Of a DNA stretch of 23,767 nucleotides, positions 16,182-23,767 are shown one piece after another (position 1 is the stretch's first letter; each line of letters starts with the position of its first letter). The notes below the pieces were generated by a model. It had not been told where the DNA came from and did not search any database. It was given only the letters and a program-made list of their open reading frames with translations. Source of the DNA: Bacteroides sp. CAG:443 (GTDB lineage Bacteria > Bacteroidota > Bacteroidia > Bacteroidales > Bacteroidaceae). A program made the position numbers and the translations under genes. The stretch is from positions 43,314 to 67,080 of the forward strand of contig FR887793.1 of the NCBI GenBank assembly GCA_000432735.1, read 5' to 3'.

Positions 16182-16380
16182 TCATATCCGTCTAATCATT
16201 TGTACGAGATTTCCTGCAACTACCGTATTCGATTCAACATCATGAATAACAACGCTAACCGCTCCAACTACAGCATTCTCTCCTACTGTAAAATTCGGAA
16301 GAATAGATGCACCAGCTCCTGTTCGACACTATCCCTGTCAACGTAACATTCGCAGTGCCGTTTTGCCATTAGTTACCAAT
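16182..16380 (-). pseudogene. 3' remnant of a hexapeptide-repeat (left-handed beta-helix) acyltransferase
   Basis: On the - strand, bases 16328 to 16182 encode GAGASILPNFTVGENAVVGA and then a tail VVAGNLVQMIRRI and stop. This is the typical C-terminal coil and end of sugar O-acyltransferases of the hexapeptide-repeat class (NeuD/WecD-like sugar acetyltransferases). An in-frame TAG at 16331-16329 closes the frame. Just upstream, another frame reads NGTANVTLTGIVSN, again like one coil of the same fold, so at least one frameshift separates the pieces. Nothing recognisable lies before about 16380, so most of the gene is lost. It is non-functional, left between the TlpA-like gene and the sulfatase. 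The exact parent family is not certain. Confidence 0.72.
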
Positions 16381-16412
16381 AAATCAATTCGGACTCACGT
16401 TAATTTAAGTTA

Positions 16413-17756
16413 TCATTTTAATTTTTCTAATATTTCTTTTGTTTGAGGATTGCTAGGACGGAAGGCATCAATATTCATAAGTTTGCCATTCTTGTCGTAT
16501 AAAAGGAATCTTGGAATAGCAGTAATGTTTAACCTGCTTGATATCTCATTGTTTTTATTGAGCCATTGATTCCCATACAAATTCATGTCGTCTATTTTCT
16601 TTTTCCAACTCTTCTCATTTCTATCTATGGATATGGACAGGAACTTTACAGCTGGATTTTTTAACTCTTTTTCCAGTGTTTGCAAATGAGGAATCTCTTT
16701 ACAACACGGAACACACCACGATGCCCAAATATCAATGTATACATAATACCCCTTAAATTCTTCGAACGTATGTTCTTTACCTTCAGAATCGTAAAAGGTT
16801 ATGTCGGGAAATGGAGCCCCGTCGATCGTATATTTTTTTTTCTTGAAGTCATTTATATATTCTTCAGAAAGACTGTATTTATGGATGCATTTTTCCAGAA
16901 TGGACAATCCTTTTGAAAAATCCTTATTGTAGTCGTAAAATGAGATATAGTTCCTCAGAAGATATTCCGCTACACTTTCTTGCAGATTTTTGTCTTCTAT
17001 TTTTTCGTATGTATAATCCAGTTTTTCTTCAAAACTCATCCCTTTAGGTAGGTGCTCACAGAAAAACATCGGTGTTTCATTAAAGCATATCGCATATTTG
17101 TTAGCCAATAAGATTATTGCATCTTTTGCTTCATTGTCTAATCTATGGGGAATGGCCTTCCCGTCTCTTCTGTACATAAACTGGATAGCTTTTATTGATT
17201 TTGACTTTTCTATAAAGTTCCAGATTCGTGCATATAACTCTACATCCTTTGAAGGCTTATATTGAATTAAAACTTTGTTTAAGATGCTGTCATATTGATT
17301 TATAAGTTCCAAAGGGTTTTCAGATAAGGAAGTGCTGGCCCATACTTTCTTATTAATAGTATGTGCCTGATTATAATATTCTGCAAGGAAGGCATTGTCA
17401 TTGTCAAAACCATACAATATCTTTTCATTGTCTACTTGTATGTCAAGGTTGTACGTACGGATGGAATCGGGCATATACAACGGAATGGAGAAAGGATATT
17501 TGTTGGAATCCTCTTTCCTGACAATAATATTAAGCTTATAAAATCCGTTATTGACCGATGAAAGTTTTATCTTGAATACATTATTATTATTTTGGACAGG
17601 AGTATATGATGTGTTTTTCATCATCATATTTTTAATAGTCATCTCATGTATACTATCAGTATTATTTTTTACAATTATACGTCCTGTAACGGTCAACTGT
17701 GCATTTAGAGTACAAGCATAAATCAAAGCTAATAGAATAGCAATCTGTAGTTTCAT
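16413..17756 (-). CDS. TlpA-like thioredoxin-fold protein, secreted
   Basis: The 447-residue product has a signal peptide (hydrophobic 5-18, ending CTLNAQ) and a long N-terminal region, rich in Asn/Lys/Ile, of unrecognised fold (about 20-300). A TlpA/ResA-type thioredoxin domain occupies the last 140 residues. The redox motif is Trp347-Cys348-Val-Pro-Cys351 with an extra Cys352, and the cis-proline is Pro415 in TAIPRFLLYDKNGK. Such proteins act as thiol-disulfide reductases or scaffolds in the periplasm. It is the last intact gene of the SusC-SusD-DUF4843-PKD run, a combination often seen in Bacteroidales. Its job there is unknown; keeping partner lipoproteins correctly folded is a guess. Its AT-rich codons differ from the nitrogen genes. 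An 89-bp gap with a strong hairpin separates it from the PKD-like gene. Confidence 0.88.
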   Translation of the reverse strand: MKLQIAILLALIYACTLNAQLTVTGRIIVKNNTDSIHEMTIKNMMMKNTSYTPVQNNNNVFKIKLSSVNNGFYKLNIIVRKEDSNKYPFSIPLYMPDSIRTYNLDIQVDNEKILYGFDNDNAFLAEYYNQAHTINKKVWASTSLSENPLELINQYDSILNKVLIQYKPSKDVELYARIWNFIEKSKSIKAIQFMYRRDGKAIPHRLDNEAKDAIILLANKYAICFNETPMFFCEHLPKGMSFEEKLDYTYEKIEDKNLQESVAEYLLRNYISFYDYNKDFSKGLSILEKCIHKYSLSEEYINDFKKKKYTIDGAPFPDITFYDSEGKEHTFEEFKGYYVYIDIWASWCVPCCKEIPHLQTLEKELKNPAVKFLSISIDRNEKSWKKKIDDMNLYGNQWLNKNNEISSRLNITAIPRFLLYDKNGKLMNIDAFRPSNPQTKEILEKLK

Positions 17757-17795
17757 GATTCAATTGATAATAAAATATTGATTTATAACAACATA

Positions 17796-17831
17796 AATGG
17801 AGGTATGCCTTGTAAAGGGCATACCTCCATT
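17796..17831. repeat. Perfect 14-bp hairpin between the PKD-like and TlpA-like genes
   Basis: AATGGAGGTATGCC (17796-17809) is perfectly complementary to 17818-17831, with an 8-nt loop. Neither strand has a real T-run after it, so it is not a standard terminator. In the operon transcript it would form a stable stem about 15 nt after the PKD-like stop codon and about 40 nt before the TlpA-like start. It could lower or protect transcript levels at this point. Confidence 0.85.
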
Positions 17832-17845
17832 AAAGATGAAAAGAG

Positions 17846-19348
17846 CTAGTTTTTGTATCTTATATCAGAAATCTTGTCTGTACACTGCTTAAACTCGTAT
17901 TTAGGCTCAAATTTGTCACTCGTCAGATCGTTTACGCTGTAGATATATACGTTTCCACGTTTTGTATCACTGCTGTAAGTACCTACGTATAAATCTTTAT
18001 TAGCATCATTATAACCTATACAAGTAATTTCCTCATTAGGATAAGAAATGATAGGTTTGGTTGGCAATTGAGGTGATGCATTAAAAAGGTAGTAAGCGTA
18101 CAAGCCTCCTCCAATACCATAAAAAGCGACCTGATTATTTTTGGCCAACGTCGCCCTGGTCCCTTGACTGGGAATAGGATCTCCTTCCGATACATTATAT
18201 GAATGTAAGTTCGTTTGCTGATACTTCACATAAAATTCATCATCAAAAGCAGATGTAAGTGTGTATTGTGAAACTTTTGTAGGGTCGCTTTTACTTCTGG
18301 TTGTTACATAGATGGTGCTACTGCTACTTGTGTCAAGGATTATCATAAGTATATCTTCGTCCTTGAGTAAGTCTCCGGAAGTACCTCTCATATCTGAAGA
18401 ACGAGCCTGGAATGTGATGATTTCAGAGTCACTATAATTAACGAAAACCGGAGCCGATGTTTTTGAGTTTATGCTAGCGATGTAGGTATACCCTGGTATA
18501 ACGTCTTCATAACTTTGCTGATAAAAATCATAAGGATATTCGTACAGATACCAATAAGCCTTTTGGAAATGGATGGAATGTTTGGAATTGGCATCATATA
18601 CAAAGGGATATGATGCATATCCGTCATTCGAGATGAAATGAGTAGCCTTGAAATTGCTGAAGACTGAAGAATATTCAGACGAGGATATGATTTCGAAAGT
18701 GGTAGAGTTTACAAAGAAACATTTATCTTCCAAGGCAACAATCATTATCGGAGTTTGTGAAAAAGGGCTGGTTGAAGCATTGGTACGGTCGGCACCTATA
18801 AGCTTTGTCATCTGGATATCAGGATTCATCAGTTCCAGACAATGTTCTTCTACTTTGTACTCCATTCCGGATGCAATATCTTCCGAAGTCAAGTCCTTGA
18901 TAAATCCCAGATTGCCTTTTCCGTCTTCCGAGTTGGCAATAACCAATATTCCTTTTTCAAAATAGTCGTTTACATTTACCTGATATTCCATTACATCTCC
19001 AACCAAGTCATCGGTAACGGTAAGATGTATGTAATATGTACCTTTCTTTTCGAAAGAATAGTGCAGTATCGGTTCGGTACTGATTTTGGTAAGTTCACCC
19101 TTTTCTCCTGAAGTACTATTATATTCGCCCACAGACCATTCATATTTCAAGTCTTTGGACGTAGCTTTTACCTGTGGGTCTATTACCAGAGGTTCTGTTC
19201 CGAAATAGATATTGTAAACAGGCATCTCTTCAGAATCGCTGCCTTCTATTGACAGTTCCGGCAGCAGATTATTTGCGTCTTGCGAATCATCATTGATACA
19301 CGATGTGAAGGCAAAGAATAAAAAAACGATGTATATTATATTTTTCAT
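17846..19348 (-). CDS. PKD-like family surface lipoprotein
   Basis: The 500-residue product has a lipoprotein signal peptide: FFAFTSC places the acylated Cys at residue 17, followed by INDDSQD, an acidic patch like the Bacteroidetes export signal for surface lipoproteins. Residues of about 25-130 look like a PKD/Ig-type beta domain (YEWSVGEYNSTSG, GTYYIHLTVTD). The remainder is rich in short beta segments with repeated Tyr/Gly/Asp, perhaps a propeller-like domain (ILVIANSEDGKGNLGF, DLYVGTYSSDTKRGNVYIYS). It resembles the PKD-like lipoproteins found with DUF4843 proteins in SusCD-type loci, where they probably help bind the imported ligand at the cell surface. The ligand is unknown. It starts 32 bp after the DUF4843 gene. 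Confidence 0.82.
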   Translation of the reverse strand: MKNIIYIVFLFFAFTSCINDDSQDANNLLPELSIEGSDSEEMPVYNIYFGTEPLVIDPQVKATSKDLKYEWSVGEYNSTSGEKGELTKISTEPILHYSFEKKGTYYIHLTVTDDLVGDVMEYQVNVNDYFEKGILVIANSEDGKGNLGFIKDLTSEDIASGMEYKVEEHCLELMNPDIQMTKLIGADRTNASTSPFSQTPIMIVALEDKCFFVNSTTFEIISSSEYSSVFSNFKATHFISNDGYASYPFVYDANSKHSIHFQKAYWYLYEYPYDFYQQSYEDVIPGYTYIASINSKTSAPVFVNYSDSEIITFQARSSDMRGTSGDLLKDEDILMIILDTSSSSTIYVTTRSKSDPTKVSQYTLTSAFDDEFYVKYQQTNLHSYNVSEGDPIPSQGTRATLAKNNQVAFYGIGGGLYAYYLFNASPQLPTKPIISYPNEEITCIGYNDANKDLYVGTYSSDTKRGNVYIYSVNDLTSDKFEPKYEFKQCTDKISDIRYKN

Positions 19349-19380
19349 ATCTTTATTATTTTATGACTGTTGGATTCAAA

Positions 19381-20157
19381 TTACATTGGAGACGGTTTGG
19401 CCCATCCTTCAATGGCCGACGGGTCATGTTCCTCATAATATTCATACAGAGGAATCAGTACATATTTGTTCAGGAAACTCGAATACATAATCAACGGTCC
19501 CTGAAAATCTGATGCATTGGTGAAATAATCACCGTATGTTGTTACCATCTCGTCTATGACAGTGGGATTGACATCTTTCATTGCATAGAAAAGCTCAAAG
19601 AATTTTTGTGCCACATCATATCTGTAAGCCGGCATTGCCCATGATACCCACCAGCTAGGAGCATATTCAGGATGTATGTCTGAATATGTGATGCTGAATT
19701 TGTTTTGACCCACTACGGCAAGATCTTCCGATTCTTTTAGAACCAAGTTTAAAGTAAATTCCTTTTGCTGCAATTCAGGGTCATTGTTGCGCAGGAGTGT
19801 AATCTTGACTTTGGTCTCAACCCCATTGGCCGGGATATACATTGATTCATGGTCTATGGTATAATGTACTCCTTCCTGCATGGTAGTTCCTTCATCTGGT
19901 TCAAGCGTGAAGGCACGTGCTTTGTCGGAAGGCATTCCCATCAGTTTTACCGGTAGCTCTATAACGTATTGTGTGGCGATATCGAATCCGAAACTATAGG
20001 TAACGGATGTTGCCACTTCATCGTTGTCATTGATATATTCCATGAACGCAGAATCTTTCTGGGTAGTATCATAGAGCTGATAGTCTTCATTTGTGCAGGC
20101 TGTCGCTGCTATGCACAATAGAGTGAGCAAGGCTTGTTTGATATATGTTGTTTTCAT
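19381..20157 (-). CDS. DUF4843-type lipoprotein
   Basis: The product has a lipoprotein signal peptide, LLCIAATAC, with the acylated Cys at residue 21 and NED after it. I chose the ATG at 20157 (MKTTYIKQ) because it gives a normal-length signal; an in-frame ATG at 20169 would add four residues and lie 10 bp after the susD-like stop. The mature part, about 238 residues, is beta-rich, with VHYTIDHESMYIPANG and VKITLLRNNDPELQQKEFTLNL resembling a Calx-beta/Ig-like module, then a Trp/Tyr-rich C-terminal half. Length and place right after susD fit the DUF4843 family (PF16132, recalled from memory). Role: accessory surface binding protein, ligand unknown. Confidence 0.8.
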   Translation of the reverse strand: MKTTYIKQALLTLLCIAATACTNEDYQLYDTTQKDSAFMEYINDNDEVATSVTYSFGFDIATQYVIELPVKLMGMPSDKARAFTLEPDEGTTMQEGVHYTIDHESMYIPANGVETKVKITLLRNNDPELQQKEFTLNLVLKESEDLAVVGQNKFSITYSDIHPEYAPSWWVSWAMPAYRYDVAQKFFELFYAMKDVNPTVIDEMVTTYGDYFTNASDFQGPLIMYSSFLNKYVLIPLYEYYEEHDPSAIEGWAKPSPM

Positions 20158-20179
20158 ACTATACTGCATTTACTTGTTG

Positions 20180-21631
20180 TCAATTTCTATATTCATATTC
20201 ACTGTCTGGTATCGGAACTACATAATATGTATCACTAGCCGGCAATACACGATTGAGGCTGTTGCATACGATATCTTTTTTCAAGCGTTTCATATTATAC
20301 CATATTTGACCTTCGCCAAAGAGTTCCTTACAGTATTCATTGTATATGTTTTCTTTGGTAAGCTGTTTGCCCTGAGCAGCAAATCCTCTTAATCCGCGTG
20401 AAGTAAGTTCTTCATCGAAGTAGCTGACAGCCTGGTCGTAGTTTGTGTCAAGGAGAGCTTCTGCGGCAATCAGATACATTTCAGAAACATGCATGAGGGT
20501 AAATCCGGAATATCTCTCATCCCATCCGCTTGGAGCACTTTCGCCAGATAATGTATAGTAATCTATGATTTTTCTCCAAAGACTATTGTTTACTTGTTGC
20601 ATACGATAATCGGCAGCAGTATTGTCATTATCCAATGCATAGATATCTTCAAAAGTCTGCAAGTATCCTCCCCCAGATGATTCAAAGTAAGGAGAGAATG
20701 ATACGAATGAGGTCTGGTTAAATATAAGGGTACGAACCGATTCAAGGTATGAGCTGGAGTAAACTCCGAATATTGTTTCTTTTTCAGACAACTTTCCGGC
20801 CAAATAATCTGCCATTTCCTGTCTGTATGCCAGTGGAAATTTTCCGCTCTTTATCACTTTCTCTGCGTAAATGGCTGCATTGGCCATATCACCTCTCATC
20901 CAATATACTCGTGCCTTAAGTCCCCATACGGCGTAGAGATTGAAATGGGTATTACGGTAGTTCAGGAAGTTACGCAGATTATTGTCGGTTCTCGGATAGT
21001 CCATACTGTTTTCTTCATCGGCTAGGAGACTTTCAGCTTCGTTCAGGTCGTTGAGAATCTTTTCATATACTTCTCCCACTTTATAAAAAGGTTTCACGTC
21101 GTATGAATAAGTTTCTACGTAAGGAATTCCTTCTTTGGTTTCGTCGGTAGGAGCGAACAGACGCAAAAGGTCAAAATGCAGGAATGCCCTCATGGCCAGC
21201 ATTTCACCTCTATAATAATTGTATAGGGTCATGGAGTTTCTTCCTTCCAGATTCTTAAGAATATTATTTATGTATCCGATATTCTTGTATGCTTCTTCCC
21301 ACATGTTTGCAATCACTTCCTTTACAGCATCGGCTTCGTAGTCAAGTTCAGAAAGGGGCTGTCCTATTTCTTCCTGATCCTGGTAACATGCAAGATTCTG
21401 GGCAAGCACCTCAGTAAATCCCCAATACATGAAGCGTCCGTATGAATAGGTATTTTGAAGCTCACCGTAAACTCCGTATATGGCATCTTCAAATCCTTGC
21501 GCATCTTTAAACTGCTCGTTTTCTACCTTTTCAGATTTGGGGCGTACATCCAGAAAATCATCGCATGCATTGAAAAGGAGCAAAGAACATAATCCGTAAC
21601 AAATGTATATTAGTTTTTTCATCTTATTCAT
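20180..21631 (-). CDS. SusD/RagB-like outer-membrane nutrient-binding lipoprotein
   Basis: SusD-type lipoproteins sit on the cell surface as a lid over the SusC barrel and capture its ligand. The 483-residue product has a lipobox LLLFNAC with the lipid-bearing Cys at residue 23, followed by DDFLDVRPKSEKV, the standard SusD start. The central helical region (VYGELQNTYSYGRFMYWG, MLAMRAFLHFDLLRLFAP with the common R-x-h-H-F-D-L-L-R-L stretch) and the C-terminal SEMYLIAAEALL belong to the RagB/SusD TPR-like fold. It is at the short end for the family. The start at 21631 is 3 bp from the susC-like stop; a second in-frame ATG at 21622 is possible. The gene belongs to the same transcript as the susC-like frame. 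Confidence 0.93.
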   Translation of the reverse strand: MNKMKKLIYICYGLCSLLLFNACDDFLDVRPKSEKVENEQFKDAQGFEDAIYGVYGELQNTYSYGRFMYWGFTEVLAQNLACYQDQEEIGQPLSELDYEADAVKEVIANMWEEAYKNIGYINNILKNLEGRNSMTLYNYYRGEMLAMRAFLHFDLLRLFAPTDETKEGIPYVETYSYDVKPFYKVGEVYEKILNDLNEAESLLADEENSMDYPRTDNNLRNFLNYRNTHFNLYAVWGLKARVYWMRGDMANAAIYAEKVIKSGKFPLAYRQEMADYLAGKLSEKETIFGVYSSSYLESVRTLIFNQTSFVSFSPYFESSGGGYLQTFEDIYALDNDNTAADYRMQQVNNSLWRKIIDYYTLSGESAPSGWDERYSGFTLMHVSEMYLIAAEALLDTNYDQAVSYFDEELTSRGLRGFAAQGKQLTKENIYNEYCKELFGEGQIWYNMKRLKKDIVCNSLNRVLPASDTYYVVPIPDSEYEYRN

Positions 21632-21634
21632 GTT

Positions 21635-23752
21635 TTAAAGTGTAATATTGAATGACATATTAATGCTGCGGCTATAAGGATAAGAGGTACCTCTTTCATA
21701 GCGTACAGTTGACAGACGGAATAAGTCTGAGGCTCCAAGAGTCAGTCTCAAGCGTTGTATTCCCCATGACTGGATCAAAGATTGTGGAAACTCATAGGCT
21801 AAGTTAATGCTCGACAGCCATATTTCATTCTCGTTTTCAACAAACCGACTGGAGTGTACAAACTGTTGTCCACCGGTTGCACTGAGGTTCAGGTAAGGCA
21901 CCAAATCACCCGGCTGTTTCCACCTTTCAGTGAAAGCTCTTACATCTGCATTATAGCGTGGATTGATGTTTTCAATCTTTTCTGCACGGGTTGAGTTATA
22001 GATGTCTCCTCCGAAGGTATAGCTGAAGTTAATACCCAAATAGAAATTCTTATACATGAAGTCTGTTGAGAAGTTACCTTCAACACCCGGATTGGTATCT
22101 CCTACTACAACTTTATCTTTTACGTCATATGTATAAGTATAGCTACCATCTTTCTTAATGTATATTTCTTTTCCAGACGCAGGATCGATACCAGCAGAAC
22201 GTACGGCATAGATCGCTGTAGGTGAACCACCCTCTTCATAAAGTATGCGTGGAACAGATTCATCAGATACAGCATTGTTTTCATCATTTTTACGCTGCAA
22301 TGCTTCAGAAATGTTCTTGATAACAGTTTTCGAATGAAGTCCGTTTACAGAAACAGTCCAACTGAAGTCTTTAGTAACGATAGGTTTACCCCATACGGCA
22401 AATTCAATACCATTGCTTTCCTGTGCACCGAAGTTATCTTTTACAGTGCTGGCTCCGGATGATGGAGGCAATGATATATCGATAAGCATATCATCAGTAT
22501 ATTCATTGTAGTAATCAAAGTTGACATTTAAGCGTTCACCAAAGAATGAAGAGGTAACACCTATATTCAGTTTCTTGGTAGTCTGCCAGGTCAGATCCGG
22601 ATTAGGCATGACCATAGGCACTGCTCCTACACCTCCAAGATGGATATTGCTAATATAATACTTATAGGTAGAAATAGCCTGATATGGTGAGAATTTTACG
22701 CTACCTGTATATCCATAACTTCCTCTTAGACGTAACATATCTACCCATCCCAGTTGTTTAATAACGTTTTCGTTATGTAAGTTATATCCGGCTCCTACTG
22801 ACCAAAACGGTGCATATTTGTTATTTTCTCCAAACTTGGAAGAACCAGATAGACGGTATGAGCCATCAATGATGTAGCGGTTTTTCCATGTAAAGTTTGC
22901 TGCAGCGAAGGCACCTACACTGGTAGCAAGGTCTTCACTTCCGTACGGAGTCGTATCAGAATAAGATGCAGCATATCCGAAATCGGTCAGATTATCGGAT
23001 AAGAAACCAGAAGCAATGCTTGTACGTGAAGAGCTGTCCTGCTTTTTGATTTCACCTCCCACGTTCAATGTAAACAATGTACCGTCATTATCGAAGCTGT
23101 GTATCCAGTTACCTACTACCTTGAACGAATAATTATTTTCGTCATTGTTAGTTAATGTATATTTTCCTTTTTTCAACGGATCTGTTACGTCTTTGAACTG
23201 CATAGAAAGAGGGGATACAAAATCATCTACTGTACCCTTTGCCGTGAGTAATGAACCTTGTGCAGTAATGAACAAATTCGGTTTGAAGTTATAACGTGCA
23301 CTTAAAGACAGGTCCTGTGTACGAGTTTCTTGAGTAGAGAAGCTGCTTAATGAAGCCTCATAAAGAGGGTTAATCATATCCCATGACAATAATGAACGGA
23401 GCTCTCCGTTTTCATCGTAAGGAGAATCGTAAGGATTCATTTGCAACCATGTGTCATAACTCCCGTACTTGGAGTTACGGATATTAGTTTGCTGATGGCT
23501 GGCTCTTAGGGTAAGTACCAATTTTTCTTTAAGACGGTATGCTAAATATACATCAAGACCGTAAATTTTTCGTCCATCATCTTTCATTACCCCATTATTG
23601 TTTGTAAGGTTTCCGGTTATATTATATTCAATACCTCCTCCTCTACCAGATATAGATAGCGAATGGGTTTGGGAGAATCCGGTACGTATAGGTTTTGTTT
23701 TCCAATCTGTATTAATACCTTTACTGACTAATGCTAATTTCTTGAGTTCAAC
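21635..23752 (-). CDS. SusC/RagA-like TonB-dependent transporter, C-terminal part; in-frame stop upstream
   Basis: SusC-type barrels import ligands across the outer membrane using TonB energy. The open frame runs 705 codons from 23752 to the stop at 21635. It begins inside the barrel (VSKGINTDW, then FSQTHSLSISGRGGGIEYN), so the signal peptide, carboxypeptidase-like repeat, TonB box and plug domain are missing. The family is usually about 1000-1100 residues. The ATG at 23587 lies within conserved barrel sequence (NNNGVMKDDGRKIYGLDVY) and is not the true start. Instead of staying open to the window edge, the frame is closed by TAA at 23755-23753. The gene may be split, frameshifted, or joined to different sequence there; only 12 bases remain beyond the stop. 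The barrel end (RSINMSFNITL) is normal. It heads the SusCD operon. Confidence 0.85.
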   Translation of the reverse strand, partial: VELKKLALVSKGINTDWKTKPIRTGFSQTHSLSISGRGGGIEYNITGNLTNNNGVMKDDGRKIYGLDVYLAYRLKEKLVLTLRASHQQTNIRNSKYGSYDTWLQMNPYDSPYDENGELRSLLSWDMINPLYEASLSSFSTQETRTQDLSLSARYNFKPNLFITAQGSLLTAKGTVDDFVSPLSMQFKDVTDPLKKGKYTLTNNDENNYSFKVVGNWIHSFDNDGTLFTLNVGGEIKKQDSSSRTSIASGFLSDNLTDFGYAASYSDTTPYGSEDLATSVGAFAAANFTWKNRYIIDGSYRLSGSSKFGENNKYAPFWSVGAGYNLHNENVIKQLGWVDMLRLRGSYGYTGSVKFSPYQAISTYKYYISNIHLGGVGAVPMVMPNPDLTWQTTKKLNIGVTSSFFGERLNVNFDYYNEYTDDMLIDISLPPSSGASTVKDNFGAQESNGIEFAVWGKPIVTKDFSWTVSVNGLHSKTVIKNISEALQRKNDENNAVSDESVPRILYEEGGSPTAIYAVRSAGIDPASGKEIYIKKDGSYTYTYDVKDKVVVGDTNPGVEGNFSTDFMYKNFYLGINFSYTFGGDIYNSTRAEKIENINPRYNADVRAFTERWKQPGDLVPYLNLSATGGQQFVHSSRFVENENEIWLSSINLAYEFPQSLIQSWGIQRLRLTLGASDLFRLSTVRYERGTSYPYSRSINMSFNITL

Positions 23753-23767
23753 TTATAAATGCAACTT

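Overview
The window looks like a piece of a Bacteroidales chromosome, from the Bacteroides/Phocaeicola group. The evidence is a GlnN-type (type III) glutamine synthetase, an LL-diaminopimelate aminotransferase, a SusC/SusD outer-membrane import pair with DUF4843, PKD-like and TlpA-like partners, a serine-type sulfatase, A-rich leaders in place of strong Shine-Dalgarno sites, and promoter candidates of the Bacteroidetes TTTG / TAnnTTTG type.

Positions 1-8601 (+ strand) hold a tight run of nitrogen-assimilation and amino-acid genes: gltB (5' end outside the window), gltD, asnB, dapF and dapL, with 18-29 bp gaps. A strong intrinsic terminator follows at about 8632-8687. GltBD makes glutamate from 2-oxoglutarate and glutamine, AsnB spends glutamine to make asparagine, and DapL/DapF make meso-diaminopimelate for peptidoglycan and lysine. 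gltD carries an in-frame 39-bp tandem duplication inside its NADPH-binding fold.

Positions 8602-9215 are a long non-coding stretch with phased short repeats, two palindromes and a likely promoter. A second nitrogen cluster follows on the + strand (9216-13922): a small outer-membrane barrel protein, a P-II signal protein with an altered T-loop, the AmtB ammonium channel and glutamine synthetase III, closed by a terminator at about 13969-14008. This reads as an ammonium capture unit: envelope protein, inner-membrane channel, its regulator, and the enzyme that fixes ammonium. The first cluster then consumes the glutamine.

Positions 13923-16412 look like worn accessory DNA: a 181-bp inverted-repeat element (MITE-like or IS remnant), a lone secreted serine-type sulfatase on the - strand, and the broken 3' end of a hexapeptide-repeat acyltransferase.

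Positions 16413-23767 (- strand) are a SusC/SusD-type locus, transcribed from the right edge leftward: susC-like (C-terminal part; an in-frame stop lies just inside the window edge), susD-like, DUF4843 lipoprotein, PKD-like lipoprotein and TlpA-like thioredoxin. No glycoside hydrolase or peptidase is visible, so the substrate cannot be named. I saw no tRNA, rRNA, CRISPR array, intact transposase or phage gene. I also found no clearly new multi-gene system; the best leads are the gltD duplication, the unusual P-II protein with its barrel-protein neighbour, the phased repeats upstream of that cluster, and the interrupted susC frame.
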